Part shown: in pieces, positions 17,495 to 25,830 of the stretch
Layout: each line of letters opens with the position of its first letter
Position numbering within the stretch: the stretch's first letter is position 1
The notes under the pieces: generated by a model
What the model was told of the DNA's origin: nothing
What the model saw: the letters and a program-made list of their open reading frames with translations, nothing else
The model's database searches: none
Assembly (NCBI GenBank): GCA_024232355.1
Contig: JAAEPW010000207.1
Location: 1 to 38,446 of the forward strand
Direction: 5' to 3'
DNA length: 38,446 bases
From: Chloroflexota bacterium
GTDB lineage: Bacteria > Chloroflexota > Anaerolineae > B4-G1
Made by a program: the position numbers and the translations under genes

Positions 17495-19594
17495 ATGATT
17501 ATGGAAACTATGCTAACCTTTGAAATCGAAGCTGATGAACTGGAGATATTCCTCCAGGATGTCAACGAGCACTTGGAAATCCTGGAGGCAGGTATCTTGC
17601 GCTTGGAACAGGCGAGTGACACAGACACACTCAATGCCAGCTTTCGAGCTGCCCATACCATCAAGGCGGTAGCCGCCACCGTGGGGCACTCTCAAATGAC
17701 CACGATGACTCACACGTTGGAAACGATTTTTGATGCGATGCGCCAAGGCGAGGTATCTCCAACCCAGAATATGACGGACGAATTGCTCGCAACAGTCGAT
17801 GTGCTAAAGGCCATGCGGGATGAAGTTGTCACCTTGAAACCCAGCGGTATAGACGCCACTGTTTTTCTGGAGCGACTGTACGCATTGATCAAAAATGATG
17901 ATGGCGAGGCAGAGCAAAAGGATAGCGTTCTCTCAAAACCGTCCTTGCTTACACCTGAGCAAACAGCCCAGGTGCAAGATTTTTACGAGCAAGAACACAA
18001 TGTTCTGGAAATCCATATCACTACCCGCCCCGATGCCTTTGCCCAAGGCGCTCGTCTTTTGCAAGCAACTGTAGCTCTGGCAGAACTGGGCAACATTGTC
18101 ACACAACAACCCTCAGAAACCGATCTGACCAGTGGTCAACACAGCGGTCACCTATGGCTTATCCTTGCCACTCGGACCGATACAGAAATTATCAAAGAAG
18201 CCCTAGAATATATCACGGATCTGAAGGAGTTTCGCATACAACCCTACGATTCGACTGGGGCTATGTCATCGATTTCATCCCAGGTTTCGGCCGATACGCT
18301 CGCAGATATCCCTACACCAATATCCCTCAAAGATCAAGATCTACCTGCCGTGGACGTGGTCAGGCAGGTAGACCAGCAAACCACTCAACCAGGACCATCA
18401 CAATCAGTGCGCATCAGCGTCGAGCGCTTGGACACCTTGATGAACCTAGTTGGTGAACTGGTCACCGATCGCACCCGTCTGATCCAGGTCCGAGATGTGC
18501 TGCACGCCCAATATGGCAAGGATGGGACTATTAATGCACTGAGCGATATGGCCACTCACTTTGATCGAATAGTTGACCAATTGCAGGAGGAGGTGATGCA
18601 GGCCCGTATGTTGCCCGTCGAACACCTCTTTTCCAAGTTTCCGCGTCTTGTTCGAGACCTCGCTCGTACCAGCAACAAGCAAGTTAACCTGATCATTGAA
18701 GGTGAAGCAACTGAACTTGATCGCTCTGTCATCGAGATGATTGGCGACCCTCTGATCCATCTGCTGCGCAATGCAGTGGATCATGGTATCGAACTCCCCC
18801 AGAAACGGATCGCGGCAGGCAAACCTCCCGCCGGCACCATCTGGCTGACCGCCGTCCACGAAGAAGGACACATTGTCATCACAGTCCAAGATGACGGTCG
18901 AGGGATCGACCCGAAACAAATACGCCAGTCGGCTGTGAGTCGCGGCTTGATGTCTGAAGATGAGGCTGCCCAGCTTGATGACGATGCCGCTACCAGCCTC
19001 ATCTTTCAACCCAACCTCTCTACAGCCAAGCAAATCACCGACGTCTCAGGACGGGGCGTGGGGTTGGACGTCGTGCGCGCCAACGTCAAACGGCTGAGCG
19101 GCTCGGTGATGGTAGAAAGCGAGATGGGAAGCAGCACGACCTTTCGGCTCACTCTGCCCCTCACACTGGCTATCGTACAGGCAATGATGGTCGCTCTGAA
19201 AGACGACGTGTACGCCATTCCCCTGACGAGCGTCGTCGAGACATTGTATCTTTCGGAGGCAACCATCCACAGTGTGAAAGGGAGACCCGTCATCAAATGG
19301 CGAGACCAGGTGCTGCCAATCGTGCACTTGCGTCAGTTTTTTGCCCACCACCGCATGTCTGACACACCTCCCAACGAAAAAATGCAAGCCGTAGTGACTG
19401 TGGTCTGGGGCAAGCTAAAAGCTGGTTTGGTGGTAGATAAACTGATCGGTAAGCAAGAGGTCGTGATCAAGTCGCTTGGTTCCTTCATCGGTAACGTGCC
19501 AGGGCTGTCGGGATGCACGATTCTGGGCGATGGGCGTATTGCCCTCATCGTAGACGTTCCTGGTCTCATTAGCACCACGATGAAGCGAGAGTAG
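17495..19594 (+). CDS. cheA: Chemotaxis histidine kinase CheA
   Basis: About 699 aa. Order: HPt domain with the phospho-accepting His near residue 54 in FRAAHTIKAVAATVGH; a P2-like region about 140-260; dimerisation helices (SVRISVERLDTLMNLVGELV); a HATPase domain (HLLRNAVDHGIELP, QDDGRGIDP, SGRGVGLDVVRANV); and a C-terminal CheW-like P5 (about 555-695). HTIKA replaces the usual HTIKG. There is no fused receiver, so phosphate goes to separate proteins: CheY, CheB and the receiver of the 635-aa fusion. No good ribosome-binding site decides among GTG 17489 and ATG 17495, 17501 or 17510; the ATG at 17495 is a reasonable choice. Confidence 0.93.
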   Translation: MIMETMLTFEIEADELEIFLQDVNEHLEILEAGILRLEQASDTDTLNASFRAAHTIKAVAATVGHSQMTTMTHTLETIFDAMRQGEVSPTQNMTDELLATVDVLKAMRDEVVTLKPSGIDATVFLERLYALIKNDDGEAEQKDSVLSKPSLLTPEQTAQVQDFYEQEHNVLEIHITTRPDAFAQGARLLQATVALAELGNIVTQQPSETDLTSGQHSGHLWLILATRTDTEIIKEALEYITDLKEFRIQPYDSTGAMSSISSQVSADTLADIPTPISLKDQDLPAVDVVRQVDQQTTQPGPSQSVRISVERLDTLMNLVGELVTDRTRLIQVRDVLHAQYGKDGTINALSDMATHFDRIVDQLQEEVMQARMLPVEHLFSKFPRLVRDLARTSNKQVNLIIEGEATELDRSVIEMIGDPLIHLLRNAVDHGIELPQKRIAAGKPPAGTIWLTAVHEEGHIVITVQDDGRGIDPKQIRQSAVSRGLMSEDEAAQLDDDAATSLIFQPNLSTAKQITDVSGRGVGLDVVRANVKRLSGSVMVESEMGSSTTFRLTLPLTLAIVQAMMVALKDDVYAIPLTSVVETLYLSEATIHSVKGRPVIKWRDQVLPIVHLRQFFAHHRMSDTPPNEKMQAVVTVVWGKLKAGLVVDKLIGKQEVVIKSLGSFIGNVPGLSGCTILGDGRIALIVDVPGLISTTMKRE

Positions 19595-19668
19595 GGGGAT
19601 ATACAGTTTAGTCTAGTAATAGGTAACAAAACCGCCCTGCGGTTCAAGACAAATGGAGAGAATAGGGT

Positions 19669-20277
19669 ATGAATAATCAGAAAGAGATTTGGAGCAAACT
19701 TGTCAGTGGGCCACGTTCAGACTTTATGCGGCGCAGAGTGATATGGCGTGTAGTGAGCGGTCTGTCCGAAATAACAGGACGCGCAATCAGCAACGCCGAC
19801 CCCATCGTGGAAAAAATCCCCATCTCTCAAGTGCCCGAACGTGCCGGCGGCCCTGAAGAAAAAATGGTAGGCATCTATCTAGTGATAGCAGGCGGCCTGC
19901 GTGGACAGGCGCTCCTGATCCTGCCGATAGACAGTGCCCTGAATATGGCCGATTTTATGATGGGCTGTCAATTGGGCACTGCTACCGAACTTGGGGTTAT
20001 GGAACGCTCGGCGCTGTCAGAGATTGGCAATTTGGTTGTGTCTTACTTTCTTAACGGTATAGCATCACTTGAAGAAATGCCAGATCTGCTACGCCCATCT
20101 CCTCCGGCCGTGATGGTAGACATGTTGGGCGCGATCCTAAACGTAATCATCACACCAGTAGCCGCTGTGAGAAACGATTTGATGATCATCGAAACGGACT
20201 TTAAGGATATGCGAGAAACTGTACGGGGACGTTTCTGGGTAATACCTGATCCAGCACTCCTCGACCTGGTCGTGTGA
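19669..20277 (+). CDS. cheC: CheC-like CheY-P phosphatase
   Basis: A 202-aa protein of the CheC/CheX/FliY superfamily. One phosphatase motif is visible: SALSEIGN (S-x3-E-x2-N) followed about 22 residues later by Pro in LLRPSPP. The usual second CheC motif is not evident in the later helix (MLGAILNVIITPV). About 60 extra residues precede the core. It lies directly before cheD, the classical CheC partner, which supports CheC over CheX. It would remove phosphate from CheY-P and, in complex with CheD, set deamidase activity. Confidence 0.8.
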   Translation: MNNQKEIWSKLVSGPRSDFMRRRVIWRVVSGLSEITGRAISNADPIVEKIPISQVPERAGGPEEKMVGIYLVIAGGLRGQALLILPIDSALNMADFMMGCQLGTATELGVMERSALSEIGNLVVSYFLNGIASLEEMPDLLRPSPPAVMVDMLGAILNVIITPVAAVRNDLMIIETDFKDMRETVRGRFWVIPDPALLDLVV

Positions 20278-20345
20278 ACATCAATCGTCCAAGTGCCCGG
20301 CCGCAGCGGTTGGGACACACGTAACGTACAAAAGAGGAGCAATCT

Positions 20346-20861
20346 GTGGCTGATAATATACGCGCAGTTCCCATCGGGGAAATAGTCACCAGTGATGCAG
20401 CCGGCGACGTGTTGGTAGCTTATGGACTCGGATCCTGTATCGCAGTCTGTTTGTATGACCCAGTGACAAAGGTAGGCGGCATGTTGCACGCCTTGTTGCC
20501 AAAAACGCACAACAATCTCAAAGATGCTCGCACTTTGCCGCCTTCTGCTAAATTTGTGCACCAAGGTGTACCAATGTTGATCGAGTCACTTGTAAAACTA
20601 GGGGCCAGGCGCTCCCGTTTGACGGCGCAACTGTGTGGTGGCGCCCAAGTACTGTCTGCGCCTGGCTTTGAGAAAGAAAATATATTGAGTATCGGAAAGC
20701 GTAACATACAGGCTGCCGAGAGCGCTCTAAAAACTGCGGGGATTTGGATAAAGGCCCAGGATACCGGTGGGAACTTTGGCCGCACGGTGAGGCTGTACAT
20801 CGCCAATGGGCAGGTCACAGTGAAAAGTCTGGGGCAAAAGGAACAGATATTATGCGAATAG
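20346..20861 (+). CDS. cheD: Chemoreceptor glutamine deamidase CheD
   Basis: A 171-aa CheD. The catalytic Cys is C31 in GLGSCIAVCLYDP and the His is H48 in GGMLHALLP; GGAQVL and DTGGNFGRTV complete the family pattern. It converts receptor Gln to Glu (methylation sites) and binds CheC. The start codon is GTG at 20346, six bases after an AGAGGAGC ribosome-binding site at 20333-20340; no better ATG exists. The gene lies between cheC-like and cheY genes. Confidence 0.94.
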   Translation: MADNIRAVPIGEIVTSDAAGDVLVAYGLGSCIAVCLYDPVTKVGGMLHALLPKTHNNLKDARTLPPSAKFVHQGVPMLIESLVKLGARRSRLTAQLCGGAQVLSAPGFEKENILSIGKRNIQAAESALKTAGIWIKAQDTGGNFGRTVRLYIANGQVTVKSLGQKEQILCE

Positions 20862-20937
20862 TAAATAAAGACAAAAAGGGAAATTTCGCATTGCATTTCA
20901 CGGTTTATGTCTCGCATCCTACAGTCAGGAGGTTCAT

Positions 20938-21294
20938 ATGGCCAGAATAATGATCGTCGACGACAGTTTATTTATGCGCAACCATCTCTCCAAATTGCTT
21001 GACAAGAACGGCTATGAAACCATTCTGGCAGAGAACGGCAAGGTCGCGGTGGACACATATCGTCGGGACCGTCCCGATGCAGTGTTGATGGATATCACAA
21101 TGCCTCAAAAAGATGGTCTGCAAGCCCTAACCGAGATCCGCAAACTCGACTCTGAAGCCAGGGTCATTATGCTCACCGCGCTAGATCAGGAATTGGCAGC
21201 AACACGGGCCATACACCTTGGAGCCAAAGATTTTTTGGTGAAACCAGTTCCCCCAAACCAGGTGATTGCTGCTTTACAAAGAGCATTGAGATAG
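20938..21294 (+). CDS. cheY: Single-domain response regulator CheY
   Basis: A 118-aa receiver with the full phosphorylation site: D8-D9, phospho-acceptor D52 in VLMDITMPQKDG, Thr in MLTA and Lys in LVKPVPP. The ATG has AGGAGG eight bases or fewer upstream. It is most likely the diffusible output of the CheA in this cluster, with CheC as its phosphatase. As no fliM or pilus motor gene is present, the target is unknown. Confidence 0.94.
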   Translation: MARIMIVDDSLFMRNHLSKLLDKNGYETILAENGKVAVDTYRRDRPDAVLMDITMPQKDGLQALTEIRKLDSEARVIMLTALDQELAATRAIHLGAKDFLVKPVPPNQVIAALQRALR

Positions 21295-21299
21295 GGGAA

Positions 21300-22352
21300 A
21301 TGAGAATGAAATATCTGATCCGTGTCCTAGTGGTGGATGACTCGGCCTTTATGCGCCACACCCTAGCCAAACACCTAGAAGCTGATCCCAGCCTCACCGT
21401 AGTGGGCAGAGCACGTGACGGGCTGGAAGCACTGGAACAAATACCGGTCCTCAAACCCGACGTGGTCACTCTTGACGTCGAGATGCCACGAATGGATGGT
21501 CTGACCGCCCTAAAGCACATTATGACCAAGTGCCCTACCCCGGTGATCATGCTCAGCGCGTACACGCAACAAGGTGCCCGCGCTACCATCAAGGCCCTTA
21601 TGCGGGGCGCGGTTGATTTTGTACCCAAACCAGACGATCATACCAACATCCAGGATGTTATCAGGGAACTTGTCGTCAAGGTAAAAATTGCCGCGATCAC
21701 GCCTACCTCTCCGCGCACCACGTCTCAGTCTTATCCTCCTGCCATCCCACATCCTCCAACTACTCACTCAAAGCCGCAACCTCTGCACAAGAATGATCCC
21801 CTCATCATCATTGGAACGTCTACCGGGGGGCCGAGGGCATTGCAACAAATCTTGTCTGATCTTCCTGCCGATTTACCAGCCGCTATGGTGATGGTGCAAC
21901 ATATGCCGCCCAGTTTTACACGTGCGCTGGCCCAACGGCTCGACGAGAACTGCGCTCTCACCATCAAGGAAGCGCAAGATGGTGATCGTGTGGCACGTGG
22001 GCTGGCCCTCTTGGCTCCCGGAAACTTTCACCTAGCCCTTGACGGTCGCCGGAGAGTGCGCCTGACCCAGGAACCGCGCCGCAATGGGGTGCGCCCTTCT
22101 GTAGACGTAAGTATGGAGACCGCAGTCACACAGTATGGATCTGCAATAATCGGCGTGGTGCTCACTGGTATGGGATCAGATGGCACAGACGGGGCACGTA
22201 GCATCAAAGCCGCAGGAGGACGCATTATCGCTGAACACGAATCAACCAGCGCGGTCTATGGGATGCCGCGCAGTGTGATTGAAGCAGGCTTGGCAGATCA
22301 AGTGGTTCCCCTGCCCAAGGTAGCCTCGACATTAGTAGAATGGATAAAATAA
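21300..22352 (+). CDS. cheB: Receptor methylesterase/deamidase CheB
   Basis: A 350-aa protein. The N-terminal receiver has phospho-acceptor D59 (VTLDVEMPRMDG) and a PKPDD version of the K-P loop. A Pro/Ser/Thr-rich linker of about 40 residues leads to the methylesterase with the triad: S174 in IGTSTGGPRAL, His in QHMPPSFT and Asp in GMGSDGTDGA. It removes receptor methyl groups when phosphorylated by CheA. ATGs at 21300 and 21306 are both possible. It begins five bases after cheY and its TAA overlaps the cheR ATG by one base. Confidence 0.94.
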   Translation: MRMKYLIRVLVVDDSAFMRHTLAKHLEADPSLTVVGRARDGLEALEQIPVLKPDVVTLDVEMPRMDGLTALKHIMTKCPTPVIMLSAYTQQGARATIKALMRGAVDFVPKPDDHTNIQDVIRELVVKVKIAAITPTSPRTTSQSYPPAIPHPPTTHSKPQPLHKNDPLIIIGTSTGGPRALQQILSDLPADLPAAMVMVQHMPPSFTRALAQRLDENCALTIKEAQDGDRVARGLALLAPGNFHLALDGRRRVRLTQEPRRNGVRPSVDVSMETAVTQYGSAIIGVVLTGMGSDGTDGARSIKAAGGRIIAEHESTSAVYGMPRSVIEAGLADQVVPLPKVASTLVEWIK

Positions 22353-23158
22353 TGGATCCCCGCGAATATACTTTTATCAAACGCAAAGTGCTAACCTTGA
22401 CCGGCGTGGATCTGAATTGTTACAAAACACCTCAGGTACAGCGGCGTCTCAAAACTTATTTGGTGCGGTCAGGTCATCCAAACTGGCACATTTTTTTCCG
22501 CGCCGCACAAAACGATCCAGAGACAATCAGCAAACTCAAGGACTATTTGACCATTAACGTGTCATCCTTTTTCCGTGACACGGAGAAATTTGATTATCTA
22601 CAGAATGCTGTTTTGCCCGATTTGTTGCGTGGGCATCCCAAACTGAACGTGTGGAGCGCGGGGTGCTCCCATGGCCACGAAACGTATACTTTGGCCATCA
22701 TATTAGCCGAGACTACCGGCTTTTACCGCCAGCACTATATCGTTGGCACCGACATTGACCGCTCTGCACTGGATCGAGCGCAAGCTGGAGGCCCCTACAC
22801 TGACGAAGAGGTCTCAAAAATACCCCCTGCATTGTTTGATCGTTATCTTGGCCGCAAATCCAGTGGTGATCAAGACGATGGCCATTATATTATCAAAAGC
22901 TTGCAACGTAGAATATCCTTCCGCTACCAAAATCTCCTGGCAGACCCTTTTGAACACGGATTCGATTTGATCGTCTGTCGTAATGTGGTGATCTATTTCA
23001 CGGTCGAGGTTAAAAACCGTCTATACAAACGCTTTTACGAGGCATTACGCCCCGGCGGGGTGCTCTTTGTGGGCGGTACCGAAGTCATATCCAAAGCAAC
23101 CGAGTTGGGATTTGAAACGGCGGGCATCTCTTTCTACCGCCGTAAAAAATCAAAGTGA
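22352..23158 (+). CDS. cheR: Receptor methyltransferase CheR
   Basis: A 268-aa SAM-dependent methyltransferase that methylates receptor glutamates. It has an N-terminal helical domain (EYTFIKRKVLTLTGVDL), the SAM-binding segment NVWSAGCSHGHETYTLAIIL, GTDIDRSALDRA and the late motif DLIVCRNVVIYF. The usual GCSxGEEPYS core is changed to GCSHGHETYT, an unusual substitution at the cofactor pocket. The start at 22352 overlaps the cheB stop (TAATG); an in-frame ATG at 22340 would add four residues. Confidence 0.93.
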   Translation: MDPREYTFIKRKVLTLTGVDLNCYKTPQVQRRLKTYLVRSGHPNWHIFFRAAQNDPETISKLKDYLTINVSSFFRDTEKFDYLQNAVLPDLLRGHPKLNVWSAGCSHGHETYTLAIILAETTGFYRQHYIVGTDIDRSALDRAQAGGPYTDEEVSKIPPALFDRYLGRKSSGDQDDGHYIIKSLQRRISFRYQNLLADPFEHGFDLIVCRNVVIYFTVEVKNRLYKRFYEALRPGGVLFVGGTEVISKATELGFETAGISFYRRKKSK

Positions 23159-23318
23159 CACAAATACACTTGCACCAGTTTCGACGCCCAGTTCTAGAGA
23201 CACGAGAACACATTCACACAGACCGCACTACTGAACCATGTTCAGCAGTCATCCCTCCACCGTTTGCATGACGGCTCATTGGTACGCTCTTACCATCCTG
23301 GAAATTCCCAGACTGGAT

Positions 23319-23347
23319 TTGTGCGGGTATTGTTATTGGGTTATACT
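23319..23347 (+). promoter_or_regulatory. Candidate promoter for the hybrid kinase
   Basis: TTGTGC at 23319-23324 and TATACT at 23342-23347 are separated by 17 bases. The MITE insertion point (duplicated 23350-23359) is just downstream, so any transcript would run through the element before the gene at 23684. Confidence 0.4.
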
Positions 23348-23359
23348 ATGATTATCGAC

Positions 23360-23522
23360 CAGGGCTGTTCAGTTCTAATTTCCCAACGCTCGCAGCCCCA
23401 GTCCCGGGGGCGTCTTGGGGTAGAAAATTACTCCAAAACCAATGCTTTGTGGTCTGGGCTGCCCCCGAGACGGTGGCTGTGAGCACTTTATGTCGAAAAC
23501 CCGTTAGAACTGAACAGCCCTG
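23360..23522. mobile_element. MITE, copy b of the CAGGGCTGTTCAG family (163 bp)
   Basis: Terminal inverted repeats CAGGGCTGTTCAGTTCTAA and TTAGAACTGAACAGCCCTG are perfect over 19 bases; GC-rich subterminal arms also pair. A perfect 10-bp target duplication GATTATCGAC flanks it (23350-23359 and 23523-23532). The CAGGG ends and 10-bp duplication fit what is known of ISAs1-family insertion sequences, so this may be a non-autonomous derivative (inference). No transposase is present. Confidence 0.85.
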
Positions 23523-23683
23523 GATTATCGACAGAGTTGAACAAAATGCCAAAAGCACGAGGTGCCAGATAGAGCAAAGTTACTCCCAGGATACACCGAT
23601 CATCGAGTGGGCGCTGTCCGCCCACTTTCTGGAACATACTCTTGGATTGTTCTGGGATTGACTCGGAAACAGGAGGACTGGTA

Positions 23684-25426
23684 ATGGATGAAAAGAAACG
23701 GGTCTTGATTATTGACGACGAGATGCTTATTCGTCGTGCCCTGGCCGACTATTTGACCGAAAGTGGTTATGAGACCGTTATGGCATCCAATGGCATTGAG
23801 GGGTTGACCATAGCCCGTTCGCAGCAGTTTCACGCTGTCTTGGTAGACTTGCGTATGCCTCAAGTGGATGGTATGGAAGTCATCACTACCCTACACGCTG
23901 AACAGCCCGAGTTGCCCGTAGTCGTTGTCTCTGGCACGGGTGTGCTGAACGATGCTATTGAGGCGATGCGGCGGGGTGCGTCGGACTATATCACCAAACC
24001 CGTCATCGACATTGACGAAATCGCGGTCGTTGTTGAGCGGGTGATGGAAAAAGCGCGTCTGGTCGCAGAGCGCGATCAGTACCAATGCGAACTGGAACAA
24101 CTCAACCGCTCTCTAGAAGCCGAAGTGGCCCGCCAGACCCAGGATTTACGAGGGCAAAATCGCAGGTTAATGGCCCTCAACCGTGTGTCAATTGCCATCA
24201 GCGAACCACTAGACTTGGATACTATGCTTAACCGCGCCATCGATTCCGCCGTGGCTGCTATTGAGGCCGATGGCGGAATCGTACAACTGCGCAATCCAGC
24301 AACAGACCAACTGGTAGTTGCAGCCGCGCGTGGAATACCCAAACCCTATCTCTCGTCGGCGCAGGCCATCCTGCTAGGACAGGGCATTGTGGGGCAGGTA
24401 GTCGAGAGCGGACGGCCTCAAGGTGGAAGTGATTTCAGCAACGATCCCTGGTTGGCGTCTCTGGGTGAGATGGCCGGGTTTCATTCGTTTTTGTGCGTGC
24501 CGTTGAGAGCAGGGGATGAAATTACATCGTTTGCCGAGTCGGACAAAAAACACTCGATTGTGGGTGCCCTGGGGATTGTTATACAAGACGAGTATGAATT
24601 TGGATCTCACGAGGTCGAACTATTGGCCAACATTGGCAACCAGATTGGCGTCGCCCTCGCTCGGGCGCAATACGCCGTTGATTTGGAGCGGGCCAACGTC
24701 CGGCTGGAGCGAGCCAACGCCGATCTACGCCGCCTCGACACATTGCGCGAGCAATTTATCCAGAACGTGGCTCACGAATTGCGCACTCCCCTAGCTTTGG
24801 CTCACGGGTATATCGAAATGTTGACACAGGGTGGCCTAAGTCATGAGGAACACCAGATAGCCCTGGATGTGGCCTCCCGGCGCGTACAAGCGCTGGTAGA
24901 TATTGTCAAATCCATCACCACTTTGCAAGACCTGGATAGCCAACCTTTGCGCATCGAACCGGTTGCTCCATCCGAGTTGTTTCAGACGGCGTGCCAGATG
25001 GTGGCTCAACGTGCCTCAAATGCCGATATCGAATTGCGTGATACGTGTCCTCCGAGCGCTCCAGCTTTTCCCGGCGACTTTACCCGGCTGGCACAGGCAT
25101 TGCACCAACTATTGGATAATGCTTGCAAATTCTCGCCCGAAGGGAGCAGGGTTACTATTTCCATCGAGATAACAAAGAACGCGACAATTATCTCTGTCAG
25201 TGATCAAGGTATCGGTATTCCTTCCGAAGAGCACGCCTACATCTTTGATCGTTTCTACCAGGTGGACGGCAGCACCACCCGACGCTACGGAGGTACTGGA
25301 TTGGGACTAGCGATTGCCAAAGAGATCATCGAGGCCCATGGCGGGCAAATCACAGTGGAAAGTGCCGTGGGCGAGGGCAGTTGCTTTTCAATTTGGTTAC
25401 CTTTCGGGGGATTAACGGACGATTAG
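23684..25426 (+). CDS. Receiver-GAF-histidine kinase hybrid
   Basis: A 580-aa cytoplasmic protein. The N-terminal receiver has D11-D12, phospho-acceptor D55 (LVDLRMPQVDGM) and Lys in YITKPV. A coiled coil (about 125-165) leads to GAF (about 175-340). HisKA has its His near 364 in VAHELRTPLALAHG, and HATPase_c has LLDNACKFSPEG, DQGIGIP and GTGLGLAIAKEIIEAHGG. A receiver ahead of a kinase suggests that it is controlled by phosphorylation, perhaps from CheA or another kinase in the window. AGGAGG with 7-base spacing fixes the ATG at 23684; an in-frame TTG at 23642 is not needed. No cognate regulator follows. Confidence 0.9.
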   Translation: MDEKKRVLIIDDEMLIRRALADYLTESGYETVMASNGIEGLTIARSQQFHAVLVDLRMPQVDGMEVITTLHAEQPELPVVVVSGTGVLNDAIEAMRRGASDYITKPVIDIDEIAVVVERVMEKARLVAERDQYQCELEQLNRSLEAEVARQTQDLRGQNRRLMALNRVSIAISEPLDLDTMLNRAIDSAVAAIEADGGIVQLRNPATDQLVVAAARGIPKPYLSSAQAILLGQGIVGQVVESGRPQGGSDFSNDPWLASLGEMAGFHSFLCVPLRAGDEITSFAESDKKHSIVGALGIVIQDEYEFGSHEVELLANIGNQIGVALARAQYAVDLERANVRLERANADLRRLDTLREQFIQNVAHELRTPLALAHGYIEMLTQGGLSHEEHQIALDVASRRVQALVDIVKSITTLQDLDSQPLRIEPVAPSELFQTACQMVAQRASNADIELRDTCPPSAPAFPGDFTRLAQALHQLLDNACKFSPEGSRVTISIEITKNATIISVSDQGIGIPSEEHAYIFDRFYQVDGSTTRRYGGTGLGLAIAKEIIEAHGGQITVESAVGEGSCFSIWLPFGGLTDD

Positions 25427-25458
25427 GAATAGCGTACGTTAGTGGGGCAAAGCACGCT

Positions 25459-25680
25459 ATGGCTCAATCAAAAGATAGTGCTATGTGGAAAAAAGCACTC
25501 GGAGTTTATCTGACAATTTACATCTTGGGAATCATGGCCCTGATAGTGAATGGCGCAATTACGGATATAAGAGATGGTGAATTTTATCCAGGCGGTCTCG
25601 TTTACTTGGGTTACAAACAGGGCTGTTCAGTTCTAGCTTTCCAAGGCTCTAGCCCTCGTCCCGAGGGCGATTTGGGGTAG
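25459..25680 (+). CDS. Small membrane protein with MITE-derived C-terminus
   Basis: A 73-aa frame with one clear membrane segment (VYLTIYILGIMALIVNGAI, about residues 16-34). The first 53 codons precede a MITE inserted at 25618, and the last 20 residues are read from the element. If the element and one 10-bp duplication are removed, the frame continues from GLVYLGYK into RVFAKV and stops at 25808-25810, giving 59 aa. The gene was therefore probably a 59-aa single-pass protein before insertion. It starts 32 bases after the hybrid kinase stop, without a strong ribosome-binding site. Function unknown. Confidence 0.5.
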   Translation: MAQSKDSAMWKKALGVYLTIYILGIMALIVNGAITDIRDGEFYPGGLVYLGYKQGCSVLAFQGSSPRPEGDLG

Positions 25681-25779
25681 AAAATTACTCACAAGTCGAT
25701 GTTTTGTTGCATGGGTCGCCCCCGGGACGAGGGCTGTGAGCGATCTGTACCAAAAGATCGTTAGAACTGAACAGCCCTG
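25618..25779. mobile_element. MITE, copy c of the CAGGGCTGTTCAG family (162 bp)
   Basis: It ends CAGGGCTGTTCAGTTCTA and TAGAACTGAACAGCCCTG. A 20-bp subterminal arm at 25651-25670 pairs with 25716-25735 at 19 of 20 positions, so a transcript would fold into a long hairpin. A perfect 10-bp target duplication GGGTTACAAA lies at 25608-25617 and 25780-25789. It interrupts the small gene at 25459. Overall it aligns along its length with copy b at 23360-23522. Confidence 0.87.
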
Positions 25780-25794
25780 GGGTTACAAAAGAGT

Positions 25795-25830
25795 GTTTGC
25801 TAAAGTATAATGTGAGAAACCGTAGCAAAC
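25795..25830. terminator. Weak hairpin between convergent genes
   Basis: GTTTGCTA (25795-25802) pairs with TAGCAAAC (25823-25830), immediately before the stop of the minus-strand NUDIX gene. There is no T-run, so it is at best a weak bidirectional terminator. Confidence 0.3.

Larger units (their letters stand above)
23159..23683. other. Long gene-free interval holding a promoter, a MITE and a leader hairpin
   Basis: No gene is supported here. It contains a palindrome CTGAAC-cat-GTTCAG (23231-23245), a promoter-like pair at 23319-23347, the MITE copy at 23360-23522 and a hairpin AGTGGGCG/CGCCCACT (23606-23613 with 23619-23626). The hybrid kinase starts at 23684. Confidence 0.55.
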
